Source of the DNA: an uncultured Prevotella sp.
Lineage (GTDB): Bacteria > Bacteroidota > Bacteroidia > Bacteroidales > Bacteroidaceae
DNA length: 29,666 nucleotides
Assembly (NCBI GenBank): GCA_934254985.1
Contig: CAKQMS010000035.1
Coordinates: 1 to 29,666, forward strand
Direction of reading: 5' to 3'
Below the pieces are notes generated by a model. It worked only from the letters and a program-made list of their open reading frames with translations. It ran no database searches and had not been told where the DNA came from. Every line of letters begins with the position of its first letter. Position 1 is the first letter of the stretch. Shown here in pieces: positions 7,686 through 16,925 of this stretch. The position numbers and the translations under genes are program-made.

Positions 7686-9251
7686 TTATTTCATTACCTT
7701 GCGTGTGGTACCGTCGGCATACTTCTTGATGACAACGTTGCCCTTGGCAGAAGCTGAAACCTGCTGACCATTAAGGTTGTAGGTGGCTACGGCTGCTTTT
7801 GCGCCATTATTTACGTTACTGATGGCATTGGCATCCTTTAGCTTGAAGTTGAGCTTATAGGTGTTGATGGTCTTGAGGTCGTTAGAGATAACGGTCAAGG
7901 TAGCGACGTTATCATTAAGGCTTAAACTAACCATCGAGTTTTCTGCATCCTCCTCAAAATCGATATCCTTAGGCTCAGGCAAAGCCTCTACCTCTACATT
8001 ATAGTCAAACTTGTTTTTGTCGAAGTCTACGAGCTTGGCACCCTTGATGCTGATGCTGTTTAGCTTAGCGTTGTAGATGAGGCTTACGTCGTCGACGTTG
8101 ATAGCGTCTGGATCATCGGCGCTGGCAGAACCACCACCAGGAACAGAGCATGTAGAGATTGTTACGAGCATGGCACGTGCCTCTGCATCGTTGGTATAGT
8201 AGCTCTCATAGTCGAAAGGCACTACTATGCGCTGCCATACTTCGCCATTGCTCTCGATAGAGCTATATTGAGCCTTGGCAACCACGTTGGCATATTCCTT
8301 ATCCTCAGGGTCCTGATAGTAGGTGCCGTCTGTGAGCACGGCGCTAACCAAGGCAGTAGGATTATTGTTGCCCTTGCCAGGATGGAATTTCACCCACATA
8401 GCGATAGAGTCAGGATAGCTGTCAAGCTTTGTGTAGAAAGGATCGCCATTGGCATCCTTGTCGGCATTGCTGAGGTTGAGGAATGAGTTGTTTTTAGGAT
8501 TTGTAGGTGTCATATCGTCAGCCATTAGACGACCTGTGGTGATGGTGCCGTTGGCAGAGATGCTACCAAACAGGGCTGCCGACTTTACCAAAACAGACGT
8601 TTTGCTTGAGCTGTTTGGACGCACGTCGTTAGACTTCCATGTGTGAGGAGCTCCGCTAACGATACCTGCAAGGCTTCCTGTGCAACTCATGAAAGAGTGC
8701 CAGCTGTTAGGCTCGTCGCTTGTGGTGGTAGTGCCATAATAATCCTTGAACGAAGCCTCATGCCAACCTTCGAAGTTAGAGTTAGCAAGCTGCGTTCTGC
8801 CACTACTTACATATACGCATATGCTCATGGTGTTGAAAGGTATATCGAGCACCGCACCAAGCACGTCGCCGCTAATGCCACCTTCGAGGCTAATAGGCAC
8901 TTCGCCAAGGATTGAACCCATCCATCCTTCTACGCCTGGCATGTCGCCATCTGCGATAGTGATGTTCTGCTCAGATTTGAGCACGATGTCGCCCTCTTCC
9001 TCTGTAGCCTGAATATTAGGCACGGTGATGGTGCCTACAGGCATAGCCTGACCCTGAGTATAGAGGATGAAGTTTCTGAGCTGTAGGGTGTATGTGCCGT
9101 TGTCGGCTTTGGTGGTTGTTACTACCATGTCTTGAGGGTCGGCAGGAGCACCATTAACGAGTACTGCCAACGCACATTTGTAGTCGGTGGTCTGTGCCAT
9201 AGAGGCGAGTGACACCAACGATGATACTAAAAGAGTAAATAATTTCTTCAT
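7686..9251 (-). CDS. Secreted calycin-like plus PCMD protein with Por-like C-terminal tail
   Basis: The 521-residue exported protein has a signal peptide at about 1-19 (cleavage after SMA, then QTTDY). Residues about 23-150 look like the Bacteroidota calycin-like domain (NGTYTLQLRNF, then GWMGSILGEVPISLEG). About 150-390 looks like a PCMD (putative carbohydrate metabolism) domain (SNFEGWHE near the start, NVDDVSLIYN at the end). After a beta-rich linker comes a Por-secretion-like tail (YNLNGQQV...KYADGTTRKVMK). It probably sits outside the outer membrane. It is the third gene of a reverse operon, 39 bp after the barrel gene, and shares the PCMD theme with the first. The ligand is unknown; the sugar link is only in the domain name. 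Confidence 0.75.
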   Translation of the reverse strand: MKKLFTLLVSSLVSLASMAQTTDYKCALAVLVNGAPADPQDMVVTTTKADNGTYTLQLRNFILYTQGQAMPVGTITVPNIQATEEEGDIVLKSEQNITIADGDMPGVEGWMGSILGEVPISLEGGISGDVLGAVLDIPFNTMSICVYVSSGRTQLANSNFEGWHEASFKDYYGTTTTSDEPNSWHSFMSCTGSLAGIVSGAPHTWKSNDVRPNSSSKTSVLVKSAALFGSISANGTITTGRLMADDMTPTNPKNNSFLNLSNADKDANGDPFYTKLDSYPDSIAMWVKFHPGKGNNNPTALVSAVLTDGTYYQDPEDKEYANVVAKAQYSSIESNGEVWQRIVVPFDYESYYTNDAEARAMLVTISTCSVPGGGSASADDPDAINVDDVSLIYNAKLNSISIKGAKLVDFDKNKFDYNVEVEALPEPKDIDFEEDAENSMVSLSLNDNVATLTVISNDLKTINTYKLNFKLKDANAISNVNNGAKAAVATYNLNGQQVSASAKGNVVIKKYADGTTRKVMK

Positions 9252-9290
9252 ACGAATTGTTTATTTGTGTTATACCTATTATTATATATT

Positions 9291-10040
9291 TTACTTCAGC
9301 TTATACATTACGCCTATGGTTCCGAAGATAGGGTAGAGGGTTTGCTCTATGGTTTTGAACGAAGAGCGATGAATGCCCGTTAGTCCCCATGTGATGTCGG
9401 CATATAGTCCGAAGCGCTTAGTGATTTGGCAGTCGGCACCAAGGTCTACACCAAACTGCCAACGACGCATATCGCTACCAAAGTCGTAGGTGCCGCGAGT
9501 GCCCTCTTCTTTGCCCATCTCCACCTTTGGTCCTGTAGGGTCGCCCTCGCGCAGATAGCCATCGTATACATAGCCATCGAAATGCTTTGTGGTGAGATAC
9601 GACACGTATGGTCCGCCCTTGAAGAGCCAACGCCCAGCTCGATATGTCGCCATGACAGGCAAGGTGAGCATCCATTCGTCGCACTTGGTGACCAGACGAC
9701 CTGTATATCTGCCCTCTATTCTTTCGCCTCCACGCACCATTTCCATGTGGTAGTTCTTTACCGTGCCGTCAATTTCCATACCCTTGTTTTCGAGGTGAAT
9801 ACCCGTTAGCAATCCCCAGTTGTTCCAAAGGTCTTTCTGCACATCGATACCATACGAAACGTTAGCCACAATCTTGTAGGAATTCATTTTGCGTATGGTG
9901 GCAGGCATTCCGATAGGAGCCGTGCCGCCTATGTTGTAGCCTATGCGAGCTGTATAGTTTAGGCTGTCGGGAATGCTGATGGCAGAAGCCGAGCATGCCA
10001 CGCCTGCAAGCATGAGGCAAGATAATATTGTCTTTTTCAT
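9291..10040 (-). CDS. Outer-membrane beta-barrel protein (PorT-like)
   Basis: I start at ATG 10040 (MKKTILSCLMLAGVACSASA), which gives a normal signal peptide and 249 residues. An upstream in-frame ATG at 10064 lies inside a 20-bp tandem duplication of the preceding gene's end and would add MRNRRIMI. The mature part has alternating hydrophobic/aromatic strands and turn-rich loops typical of an 8-10 strand barrel (GYNIGGTAP, WGLLTGIHLENKGME, FGVDLGADCQITKRFGLYADITWGL, GTIGVMYKLK). It is the middle gene between two PCMD proteins, so it may anchor or assemble them at the outer membrane (inference). The family call is generic. Confidence 0.7.
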   Translation of the reverse strand: MKKTILSCLMLAGVACSASAISIPDSLNYTARIGYNIGGTAPIGMPATIRKMNSYKIVANVSYGIDVQKDLWNNWGLLTGIHLENKGMEIDGTVKNYHMEMVRGGERIEGRYTGRLVTKCDEWMLTLPVMATYRAGRWLFKGGPYVSYLTTKHFDGYVYDGYLREGDPTGPKVEMGKEEGTRGTYDFGSDMRRWQFGVDLGADCQITKRFGLYADITWGLTGIHRSSFKTIEQTLYPIFGTIGVMYKLK

Positions 10041-10046
10041 AATCAT

Positions 10047-10093
10047 TATTCTTCTGTTTCGCATACTATTCTTCTGTTTCGCATACTATTCTT
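10047..10093 (-). repeat. 20-bp tandem duplication at a gene junction
   Basis: The unit CTTCTGTTTCGCATACTATT occurs at 10051-10070 and 10071-10090; the 20-bp periodicity runs from 10047 to 10093. It covers the last codons and stop of the PCMD lipoprotein gene. The lipoprotein still ends at TAG (10066-10068). The extra copy creates the ATG at 10064 in frame with the barrel gene. Confidence 0.9.
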
Positions 10094-11211
10094 ACGTTGT
10101 CTATACATAGCGTGCTACCTATGGCACCCTGGAAGAAGTCGCCATCGGCACTCGACGAGAATACTATCGCCAGACTATAGCCACGACTCTCGAGGATATC
10201 CTGGCTGAAAGGCTGAATGAAGCGGAAGTCTTCCTTGAATTTAGTCCAGCTGTCGGTAGGCGGAATATTGTTTACTATTGCCGTGGCTACGATGAGCGGA
10301 CTTGTCTGAGCGTTGGTGCCATCGAGGGTTACGGCATTTCCATTCTCGTCGTGGTTGAGATATAGAATGGCATAAATGGAAGCCTTGTCAGTCTTGCCCT
10401 CTATTATCGTTTGGTTCTTATCCTGATATTTCTCGCCAGGCTGATATTTATAGTAGCCCGAGAAAGTCTTTGGCTTCTTGTCGAAAGGCAAACCAAACAT
10501 AGTGGCTTTGAGCGCATCCTTTAGAGCTGCCGACATATCGAAGGCACCAAGGAATAAGTTGCCTGCTGCCAACGGCATATTCACCATTTGTCCGAATGGT
10601 CCGGTATCTCTTGTGGTGAGCTTCACGCCCTTGCCTTCGTAGCCCTCGTCGAGAGGCGTGGTAGGGTAGTCGGTTGCAGGTGCACTCTTGTGGGTGAACC
10701 AGAAGCCGCCATTGCCCGAAGCCCAATCATCATAGAAATTGCCGTCGGCATGTTTCTCGCTCCAAACGTAGTATTTCTGTTTCTCTTTGTCGAGGTGGAA
10801 GTCTTCGAAGTCGAAGTTCAGAGTGTCTTTCTTGGTGTGTATCACGGGCACAAACGACACCTTATATTTACGCTTCCACGCTCCATCCTCAGACGTCACG
10901 GTATATTCCACGCTGCCATTACTAAAGTCGTGGGTGCTACCATTGGCTGGCGATATTGTGGCGCCAGGAGTGATGGTGAAGCGAGGCGCAAGAGCTGTGA
11001 GGTCAGCCTTCTTGCGCACGTTGAACATTATGTCGGAAGAAGTATACAGAACCTTAACCATGGTGTCTGACGGATTATAAAACATCTCCGCCACATCGTC
11101 TGCATGTATGTAAGCCTCTGTGATGTCGCATTCTGAATTGGCAGGCTCGTCCTTAAAGCAAGATGTAAGGGCGAGACTGCCAACAAGAGCAAGTGGTAAA
11201 TATTTATTCAT
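10066..11211 (-). CDS. PCMD-domain surface lipoprotein
   Basis: The 381-residue lipoprotein has a signal peptide ending in the lipobox LTSC (C18), followed by FKDEPANSECD. Residues about 25-120 form an Ig-like region resembling the DUF5018-type fold seen before PCMD domains (TPGATISPANGSTHDFSNG). About 130-380 looks like the PCMD domain, opening with NFDFEDFHLD and closing with STLCIDNVRIV, the same close as in the 521-residue protein of this operon. It is the first gene of the reverse operon, downstream of the promoter at 11241-11272. It is probably an outer-membrane lipoprotein; ligand unknown. Confidence 0.75.
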   Translation of the reverse strand: MNKYLPLALVGSLALTSCFKDEPANSECDITEAYIHADDVAEMFYNPSDTMVKVLYTSSDIMFNVRKKADLTALAPRFTITPGATISPANGSTHDFSNGSVEYTVTSEDGAWKRKYKVSFVPVIHTKKDTLNFDFEDFHLDKEKQKYYVWSEKHADGNFYDDWASGNGGFWFTHKSAPATDYPTTPLDEGYEGKGVKLTTRDTGPFGQMVNMPLAAGNLFLGAFDMSAALKDALKATMFGLPFDKKPKTFSGYYKYQPGEKYQDKNQTIIEGKTDKASIYAILYLNHDENGNAVTLDGTNAQTSPLIVATAIVNNIPPTDSWTKFKEDFRFIQPFSQDILESRGYSLAIVFSSSADGDFFQGAIGSTLCIDNVRIVCETEE

Positions 11212-11240
11212 ATCTTTGCAGCTTTTTACTGTTTAGGCTG

Positions 11241-11272
11241 CAAAGATACTTATTTTCTGTTTTAGTAAACAA
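11241..11272 (-). promoter_or_regulatory. Promoter of the PCMD operon
   Basis: On the minus strand, TTG (11272-11270), a 21-bp spacer and TATCTTTG (11248-11241) match the Bacteroidota consensus. The -7 box is half of a perfect 12-bp inverted repeat (11211-11222 with 11237-11248, GCTGCAAAGATA) that reaches the start codon and may be an operator or a 5'-UTR hairpin. Confidence 0.6.
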
Positions 11273-11291
11273 TCTAAATACTAAAACTATG

Positions 11292-12065
11292 TTAAAGATT
11301 AGAGTTTTCTAACCAATCGTCAAGAATCATCCTGGCAATACTTAGCTTTTCGGGTATTTGCGGCAGGTTGTCTTTGGTAAACCATCCACCACACGACAAT
11401 TCGCTACGCTGCAAATGTACGTCGCCCTCTACATAGTCGGCATTGAAGCCCACCATGAGTCCGCAAGGGTATGGCCAAGGCTGCGAACCGAAATATCTAA
11501 GGTTGGTGATTTCGAGTCCTGTTTCTTCCATCACCTCGCGATGCACAGCCTGTTCGAGAGTTTCGCCTGTCTCCACGAAGCCTGCCACAAGACCATAGAA
11601 ATTGCCCCTGAAGTTTTTGGCGTGTACCAGCAATACTTCGTCGCCACGATGTACGAGCACTATGATGGCGGTGGCGAGTTGTGGCCATATCTCTTTGCCG
11701 CAACCTGTGCAGCGCTTGGATATCATGGTGTGCATCTGCATAGGCGAGCCACAGATGCCGCAAAACTTAGTGTTTGAATCCCAATATAGCAGCTCGTGGC
11801 ATTTGCCAGCCTTCAGGTATAGCTCTTTCGACAGCTTATAAAACGACTGGCGCAGTCCGCACATCTCGAAGTTGGTATCATCGGTCACGGGAGCATCGAT
11901 ATATAGAGCCTTCACTGGTGTGCCGTCGGCCATAGGCTCGATGTCCATGATGTGAGTCCATGGCTTCACCTCTACGGGAGGTTCTTCGCAGCAAGGGATG
12001 GTGTAGGTGCCATCCTCAAGTTTCTGAAGCAAGATGTCGGTCTTGCAGAATATGAAATAATACAT
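11292..12065 (-). CDS. nudC: NAD+ diphosphatase / NAD-decapping Nudix hydrolase
   Basis: NudC cleaves NADH/NAD+ to NMN(H) and AMP and removes NAD caps from RNA 5' ends. The 257-residue protein shows a zinc ribbon with C102/C105 (FCGICGSP) and C119/C122 (CTGCGKEIWP), the Nudix box beginning GFVETGETL at 162 and ending REVMEETGLEI, and the NudC signature SQPWPYP (194-200). Length matches E. coli NudC. It lies 27 bp after the 5'-nucleotidase gene in the same direction. Its products, AMP and NMN, are nucleotides, which fits a nucleotide-salvage theme with that neighbour. The forward cluster's pncC also uses NMN, but on the other strand. Confidence 0.93.
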   Translation of the reverse strand: MYYFIFCKTDILLQKLEDGTYTIPCCEEPPVEVKPWTHIMDIEPMADGTPVKALYIDAPVTDDTNFEMCGLRQSFYKLSKELYLKAGKCHELLYWDSNTKFCGICGSPMQMHTMISKRCTGCGKEIWPQLATAIIVLVHRGDEVLLVHAKNFRGNFYGLVAGFVETGETLEQAVHREVMEETGLEITNLRYFGSQPWPYPCGLMVGFNADYVEGDVHLQRSELSCGGWFTKDNLPQIPEKLSIARMILDDWLENSNL

Positions 12066-12092
12066 ATATATATTATAATATGTGTGAACAGA

Positions 12093-13850
12093 TTACTTTA
12101 TCATTTTTCGTTCTCTCTCGATAGCAGGCATAGCGATAGAGTCGGGCACGAAGCGCCAGTTGTTGTTTGGCTTAGGATTAACTACTCCCATACGCTCAAT
12201 CTCCTGCATGAGATAGTAGCGCTGGTCTTTCTCGCTACGATATATGATACGGCTTTCGAGACTATCGTGAGGAATGCCAGCACCACGAGTTAGCAGTTCG
12301 CCACCACCATTGCCGCGATAGCTGTTTACAGCCACCTTATACCATTTAGCCTCGTCGAAAGGTTCGCCATTCGACATGCGGAGTATGCGCACCTTTTGTC
12401 CGTTAGGCTTTGTAACGTCTACCTCGTAGTCGATGCCTGCAGCACTATCGAAATTGAAGAACTGATTCTTAAACATCAACTTCTCTTGGTTTGCATTCTT
12501 GTCGTCGGCAAGTATCAAGAATGGGTCGTCGGCACTCTTCATGGTGTGTACCCAGAGGTCGTAGCTCATTTCAAGATGCTTGCGTATCTCCTCACCTGTG
12601 AGTCGCATTACATAGAGCTGGTTCTCATATTTATAAAGGTTGAACATGTCGCTGACATATAGCGGACCCTTGGCTATGGAGTCGGTAGCCGAGAGAGGAG
12701 CGTTGAACGCAATGTCGGCACCTGTTATCTTGAGCTGCAAGTTGAGGATGAGGTCGGAGAACGCACTTGAGCCAAAGAAGCAATCTTGGCAATAGATGCT
12801 GTTGCCGAATTCGCCAATCTTGCGATTTACGTAGCCATTCACCTTAGCGATATCGCCCTCGAAATAAGCCATATAGTCTTTGTCAACATCAAGGTCGCGC
12901 ATGTCTACCAGCTCGCCACTCTTGCTCGCCACTCTCCATTTTCCCTTCTCCTTAACGAGCGAGAGGTTGGCTTGAGCCACATACATGGCATTGTTGGCAG
13001 GGTCGAGACAAAGCACCTCGTTGCCAGCATCGTTGGTAATGGTTTCGAGGCAACGTGAGTGGTCGTGACCGAAGAATACGGCATCGAAACCATCCACCTT
13101 TTTAGCAACCTCTATAGAGGCGCTCTCCTTATAGTCGGCAGTTTCTATGCCACCCTCTTTTCCGCTATGGAATAAGCCAATGATAACATCAGGCTTCACG
13201 TTGGTCTTCACCTCGTTCATGGTGCGCTGAGCAGCCTTCACCATCTCTTCGAAATATAGTCCCGACCATAGATTCTCCGTGAGCCAGTTAGGTATGGCAG
13301 GAGTTATCATTCCGATAACGGCAATCTTAGCACCCTGGCGCTCAAAGACTGTGTAGGGTAGGAAGTAAGGCTTCTGAGTCTTTACGTCGATGACGTTGGC
13401 TCCAAGCATTGGACATTTCACCTCGCTTGCCCATTTGTCGTAAACGGCATGACCTGTCTCCACATCATGGTTGCCTATGGTGGCAGCATCATACTTCATA
13501 TAGTTGATTATCTTGGCAGCTATATTCTCGTCCTTGGTGTTGATGTAGTTGTAGAAATAGCAAATAGGCTGACCCTGCAAAATGTCGCCATTATCGAGCA
13601 ACAGCACATTCTCGCCATGCTCCTTTCTCAGGTTGTTGATATATGTGCTAACCCTTGCAAGGCTTCCTGCCTTTGGCTTGCGACGGATGAAGTCGTAAGG
13701 GAAGAAGCTTCCGTGCACATCCGAAGTTTCTACAATCTTTATTTCCATAGTCTTTGTTTTGTTCTTAGCGTTAGCTGCTGAGAAGCCAAAGGTGAGGCCT
13801 GCCAACAGCATGATGGCTGATAAAATTGATGTTTTCATATTTTTATTCAT
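12093..13850 (-). CDS. Exported bifunctional metallophosphatase / 5'-nucleotidase (UshA/CpdB-like)
   Basis: The 585-residue protein begins with a signal peptide (ends near SAANA, about 28). The metallophosphatase core has D44/H46 (ETSDVHGSFF), D86 in DNGDILQGQP, GNHDVE (126-131), LFHSGKEGG and FFGHDHSR, which bind two metals. The second half fits the 5'-nucleotidase C-terminal substrate domain (GADIAFNAPLSA; YKVAVNSYRGNGGGELLTRG). It most likely dephosphorylates nucleotides or 2',3'-cyclic nucleotides in the periplasm or at the surface. The start is 5 bp after the stop of the transmembrane regulator, so the two are co-transcribed; the regulator may respond to a product or substrate of this enzyme (inference). 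An alternative start at M5 is possible. Confidence 0.9.
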   Translation of the reverse strand: MNKNMKTSILSAIMLLAGLTFGFSAANAKNKTKTMEIKIVETSDVHGSFFPYDFIRRKPKAGSLARVSTYINNLRKEHGENVLLLDNGDILQGQPICYFYNYINTKDENIAAKIINYMKYDAATIGNHDVETGHAVYDKWASEVKCPMLGANVIDVKTQKPYFLPYTVFERQGAKIAVIGMITPAIPNWLTENLWSGLYFEEMVKAAQRTMNEVKTNVKPDVIIGLFHSGKEGGIETADYKESASIEVAKKVDGFDAVFFGHDHSRCLETITNDAGNEVLCLDPANNAMYVAQANLSLVKEKGKWRVASKSGELVDMRDLDVDKDYMAYFEGDIAKVNGYVNRKIGEFGNSIYCQDCFFGSSAFSDLILNLQLKITGADIAFNAPLSATDSIAKGPLYVSDMFNLYKYENQLYVMRLTGEEIRKHLEMSYDLWVHTMKSADDPFLILADDKNANQEKLMFKNQFFNFDSAAGIDYEVDVTKPNGQKVRILRMSNGEPFDEAKWYKVAVNSYRGNGGGELLTRGAGIPHDSLESRIIYRSEKDQRYYLMQEIERMGVVNPKPNNNWRFVPDSIAMPAIERERKMIK

Positions 13851-13855
13851 GTTTT

Positions 13856-16800
13856 TTATTCTTTGGTTGGGGTAGTCGTCTCTTGGGCTTTGGTAGTCGC
13901 TTTTTCGTTCTTGGTAGTCGCACCTTGGTTTTGTGCCGCAGCCTGTTCTTCGACCGCAGTTTTATCCTTCTTCTCGCGATAAGCCTTAGGCGTCATGCCT
14001 GTGCGCTGCTTGAATAGTCGCGCAAAGTAAACAGGATCGTTGAAGCCTGTCTTATAGGCAATCTCAGATATCGTCATGTTTGAGCTATCGAGATACATGA
14101 AAGCCCTCTTCATGCGGAATTCCGAAACAAACTCCTTAGGCGACTGTCCGGTCAACGTCTTTAGCTGATTATAGAACGATGTGCGCGACAATCCGCTTTG
14201 CGAAGCCATATCCTCAATCTTTAGCGAAGGATTGTCGAAGTTCTTTTCCAGCCAGTCGAGAGTAGCCTTCACGAAGTCGTAGTCGTCTTTGTTGTTGAAA
14301 GCTATCTCGTCAGGTCCTACCTTCAGCACCCTCATCTTCTTTCTTTGTTCAGCCTCGTATTGTATGCGGCGTTGGCGGATATAGAAGTAAGCCCCCACGC
14401 CCAAGATTGCTAACAAGAGGTATATCCACAAGGCTACTGTCGACGCAAAGAAATATGGAGGCACAGTAATAGTGAGTGTGCGCTCGTCATATTGGTCAGG
14501 GCTCTCAAGCAAGAATGCTTTTATGCGCAGAGTGTATGTTCCTGCCGGCACGTTACTGTAGTTGGCTGTGCGCTGATTGTCGGCGTTGTGCCATACTTTA
14601 TCGTAACCTTCGAGCATATACTGATAGTGCACACGATGCTGTAGCTGATAGTTGAGCGATGCAAACTTCACCGAGAATATGCTTCCTCGCGAAGGCAACC
14701 TCACCTGAGCGCTATCAGGGATATAGTAGTCGTAGGTGTCGTTGAGGCGTGGCGACATAAGCTTGTCGTCGACAAAGAAGTCGGTAATGGCAAGCTTCAG
14801 CAGCGAACCGTTGTGAGTGCGCAGTTTGCTGCGGTCTATGATATAATATCCGTTTAGCGTGCCGAAGAGTATTTCGCCATTAGGCAGACATGCGCCTGTG
14901 CCTTCTGAAAACGATTCGTCGTTTACGCCATCAAGGATAGAGAAAGTAGTAAACAGCTTCTTGTTGTTGTCGAACGAGCATAATGTTTGGTCGGCAGAAA
15001 ACCACACCACATTCTCCTTGGTTACGGCAACGCTCTTTATCTCGTTTGATGGCAGTCCGTCGGCTTCGTCGAAAGTCTCGAAACACCATTTGCCATTCTT
15101 GTCCTTGCCTGTGGTTTTGCTTAGTCCGCCACCATTTGTTGCCACCCACATGGTGCCGTCTGTACCTCTAAGCAATTGTATGATGTCGTTGTTGCCTGTT
15201 TGCAACTCTGTATCGTCGCTCATTTCGAGAGGCGCAGCATACACGTTCTTGCCATCGCTCTTCATAGTGAGAATACCATCCGAAGTGCCTGCCCACACCA
15301 TGCCGTCAGGACCTAAGGCGATAGTTCTCACCTTGGTGTGGCTAAACTTAGGGTAGCCCTTGATGTCGCGAGGCCAAAACACCTTTTTGCCATTATACAT
15401 GTTTACGCCACCATTATATGTAGCTATCCATAAGTTGCCAGCCTTATCCTTCACGGTTTGGTAAACATTTGGCGAGCTAAGGTTGATGTCGAGATGCTTA
15501 GGTTGCGATGCACCCTTTGGCAACACATATACGCCCATACCCTTAGTAGAAATATATATGTCGCCATTTTCTAATTGCATCATATCGTAGACTTTTGCGT
15601 CTACTTTGCAAAATGGCGATAGCGCAGATGTAGCGCTGTCGGCAGAAAGTATGTTGCCCGTCTTGTTGCCAATGAGAATCTTTTTGCGAGTGTGGTCGTA
15701 GATTATGGCACGAGTTTCGTTTGCACCATAAACATTGGAGCCTGGCATCAAGTAGCGATGCATGATACATGGGCGGAGTAGGGAGAGCTTTTCCAGTCCG
15801 CGTCTGATGGTCGACATCCAAATCACGCCTTCTTGTGATGCCACATACGTAGCCACGGTATTCGACAAGTTCCAGGTGTTGTCGGGGTTGTTGTGGAAAT
15901 AGTTCATCTCGCCTGTGGCGTAGTCGTAATATCCAAAACCACCCATATTCATGCGTACCCAAAGAGCGCCATTTGCTTCGCTATATGTAGCACCGTTAAT
16001 ATCGTTTTCGGGTGTGGTTACAATCTGTGAGAAATGACGTAGATTGTTAGTCTTTGCATTATATTGGTTTACTCCTTGGATGTTGGTGGTAAACCATATA
16101 AGTGATTGACTATCTTGATATAATGATGTGATTGGTGTACCGTTGGTAGAATATATCTTCTTCTTGCTACCCACATTATATATATTACCATTTTTGGTGC
16201 CTACGAGGATGGTGTTGTTGGCTGTACAACAGATATTCATTATCTCTTTGTTGTCCATCACAAAGGCGTTGGTGAGCTTTGTTTCCGTAGGCTTTATCTT
16301 TGCCAATCCCTTGTCGGTAGCCACCCAAAGATTAGCATGCTTATCGGTAGCCATAGCATACACCTTTCGCTTGCCAATATTGATAAACTGCACGGTTGGC
16401 TTAGCACCCACGGAGCGCATTCTGTAGATACCCTTCTGGCGGATGTAGGCATACACATAGCCATCTATCGACTTCACTATCGTTGAAGCCGTGCGATGAG
16501 TTTTGCCCTGGTAGCCGTTGTTGGTCTTTAGCAAATCGCCACCCTCTACGCTCTCGAAAGCGTTGGCTATTACGTCGGTATGACGATTCAAAACAAAGAT
16601 GCGGTTGTCGTACATTCGCATCCATATATTGCCTATGTTGTCGGCAGTAAGGGTAAGGATGCGGTTGTGGAAATTGGATAGTCCGCTATTCTTTCCTGTG
16701 GGATAGTTGCAGAAGTTGTAGCCATCAAAACGGCTCAAACCATTCCATGTTGCTATCCAAATATAGCCAAAGCGGTCTTCCACGATATCGGCAATGGCAT

Positions 16801-16912
16801 TGCTCGCAAGACCATCGGATGTCGTGTAGTGGTTGCGCAAAGCTTGCAGCTCGTGAGCCTTGGCTCCAGATATACTGAGCACCAGGAGTACAAGGAATAG
16901 AAGCTTTCTCAT
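13856..16912 (-). CDS. Kinase-less transmembrane regulator: beta-propeller, Y_Y_Y domain, AraC-type HTH
   Basis: The 1018-residue protein is built like a hybrid two-component regulator without its phosphorelay. A signal peptide (1-19, AKA then H) leads into a periplasmic sensor with many propeller repeats of the form NLWVATDKGL / GYIWIATWNGLSRFDG, followed by a Y_Y_Y-type domain (GTYTLRIKAF) and one membrane helix at about 824-845. Only about 30 residues separate the helix from an AraC-family HTH domain (879-984: GLSRTSFYNQLK and SEIAYKTGFNDPVYFARLFK). No HisKA, HATPase or receiver domain fits in that gap. The tail is low-complexity (TTK/ATT repeats). It probably binds a ligand outside and regulates genes directly at the membrane, as SusR does. 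It lies between greA and the 5'-nucleotidase, with gaps of 13 and 5 bp. Confidence 0.9.
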   Translation of the reverse strand: MRKLLFLVLLVLSISGAKAHELQALRNHYTTSDGLASNAIADIVEDRFGYIWIATWNGLSRFDGYNFCNYPTGKNSGLSNFHNRILTLTADNIGNIWMRMYDNRIFVLNRHTDVIANAFESVEGGDLLKTNNGYQGKTHRTASTIVKSIDGYVYAYIRQKGIYRMRSVGAKPTVQFINIGKRKVYAMATDKHANLWVATDKGLAKIKPTETKLTNAFVMDNKEIMNICCTANNTILVGTKNGNIYNVGSKKKIYSTNGTPITSLYQDSQSLIWFTTNIQGVNQYNAKTNNLRHFSQIVTTPENDINGATYSEANGALWVRMNMGGFGYYDYATGEMNYFHNNPDNTWNLSNTVATYVASQEGVIWMSTIRRGLEKLSLLRPCIMHRYLMPGSNVYGANETRAIIYDHTRKKILIGNKTGNILSADSATSALSPFCKVDAKVYDMMQLENGDIYISTKGMGVYVLPKGASQPKHLDINLSSPNVYQTVKDKAGNLWIATYNGGVNMYNGKKVFWPRDIKGYPKFSHTKVRTIALGPDGMVWAGTSDGILTMKSDGKNVYAAPLEMSDDTELQTGNNDIIQLLRGTDGTMWVATNGGGLSKTTGKDKNGKWCFETFDEADGLPSNEIKSVAVTKENVVWFSADQTLCSFDNNKKLFTTFSILDGVNDESFSEGTGACLPNGEILFGTLNGYYIIDRSKLRTHNGSLLKLAITDFFVDDKLMSPRLNDTYDYYIPDSAQVRLPSRGSIFSVKFASLNYQLQHRVHYQYMLEGYDKVWHNADNQRTANYSNVPAGTYTLRIKAFLLESPDQYDERTLTITVPPYFFASTVALWIYLLLAILGVGAYFYIRQRRIQYEAEQRKKMRVLKVGPDEIAFNNKDDYDFVKATLDWLEKNFDNPSLKIEDMASQSGLSRTSFYNQLKTLTGQSPKEFVSEFRMKRAFMYLDSSNMTISEIAYKTGFNDPVYFARLFKQRTGMTPKAYREKKDKTAVEEQAAAQNQGATTKNEKATTKAQETTTPTKE

Positions 16913-16925
16913 AGTCCGTTTTTGA

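Noticed and set aside
13862..13930. Separate repeat element at the regulator 3' end
   Set aside because: The GGTAGTCG repeats encode the low-complexity TTK tail of the regulator and are explained by the coding sequence.
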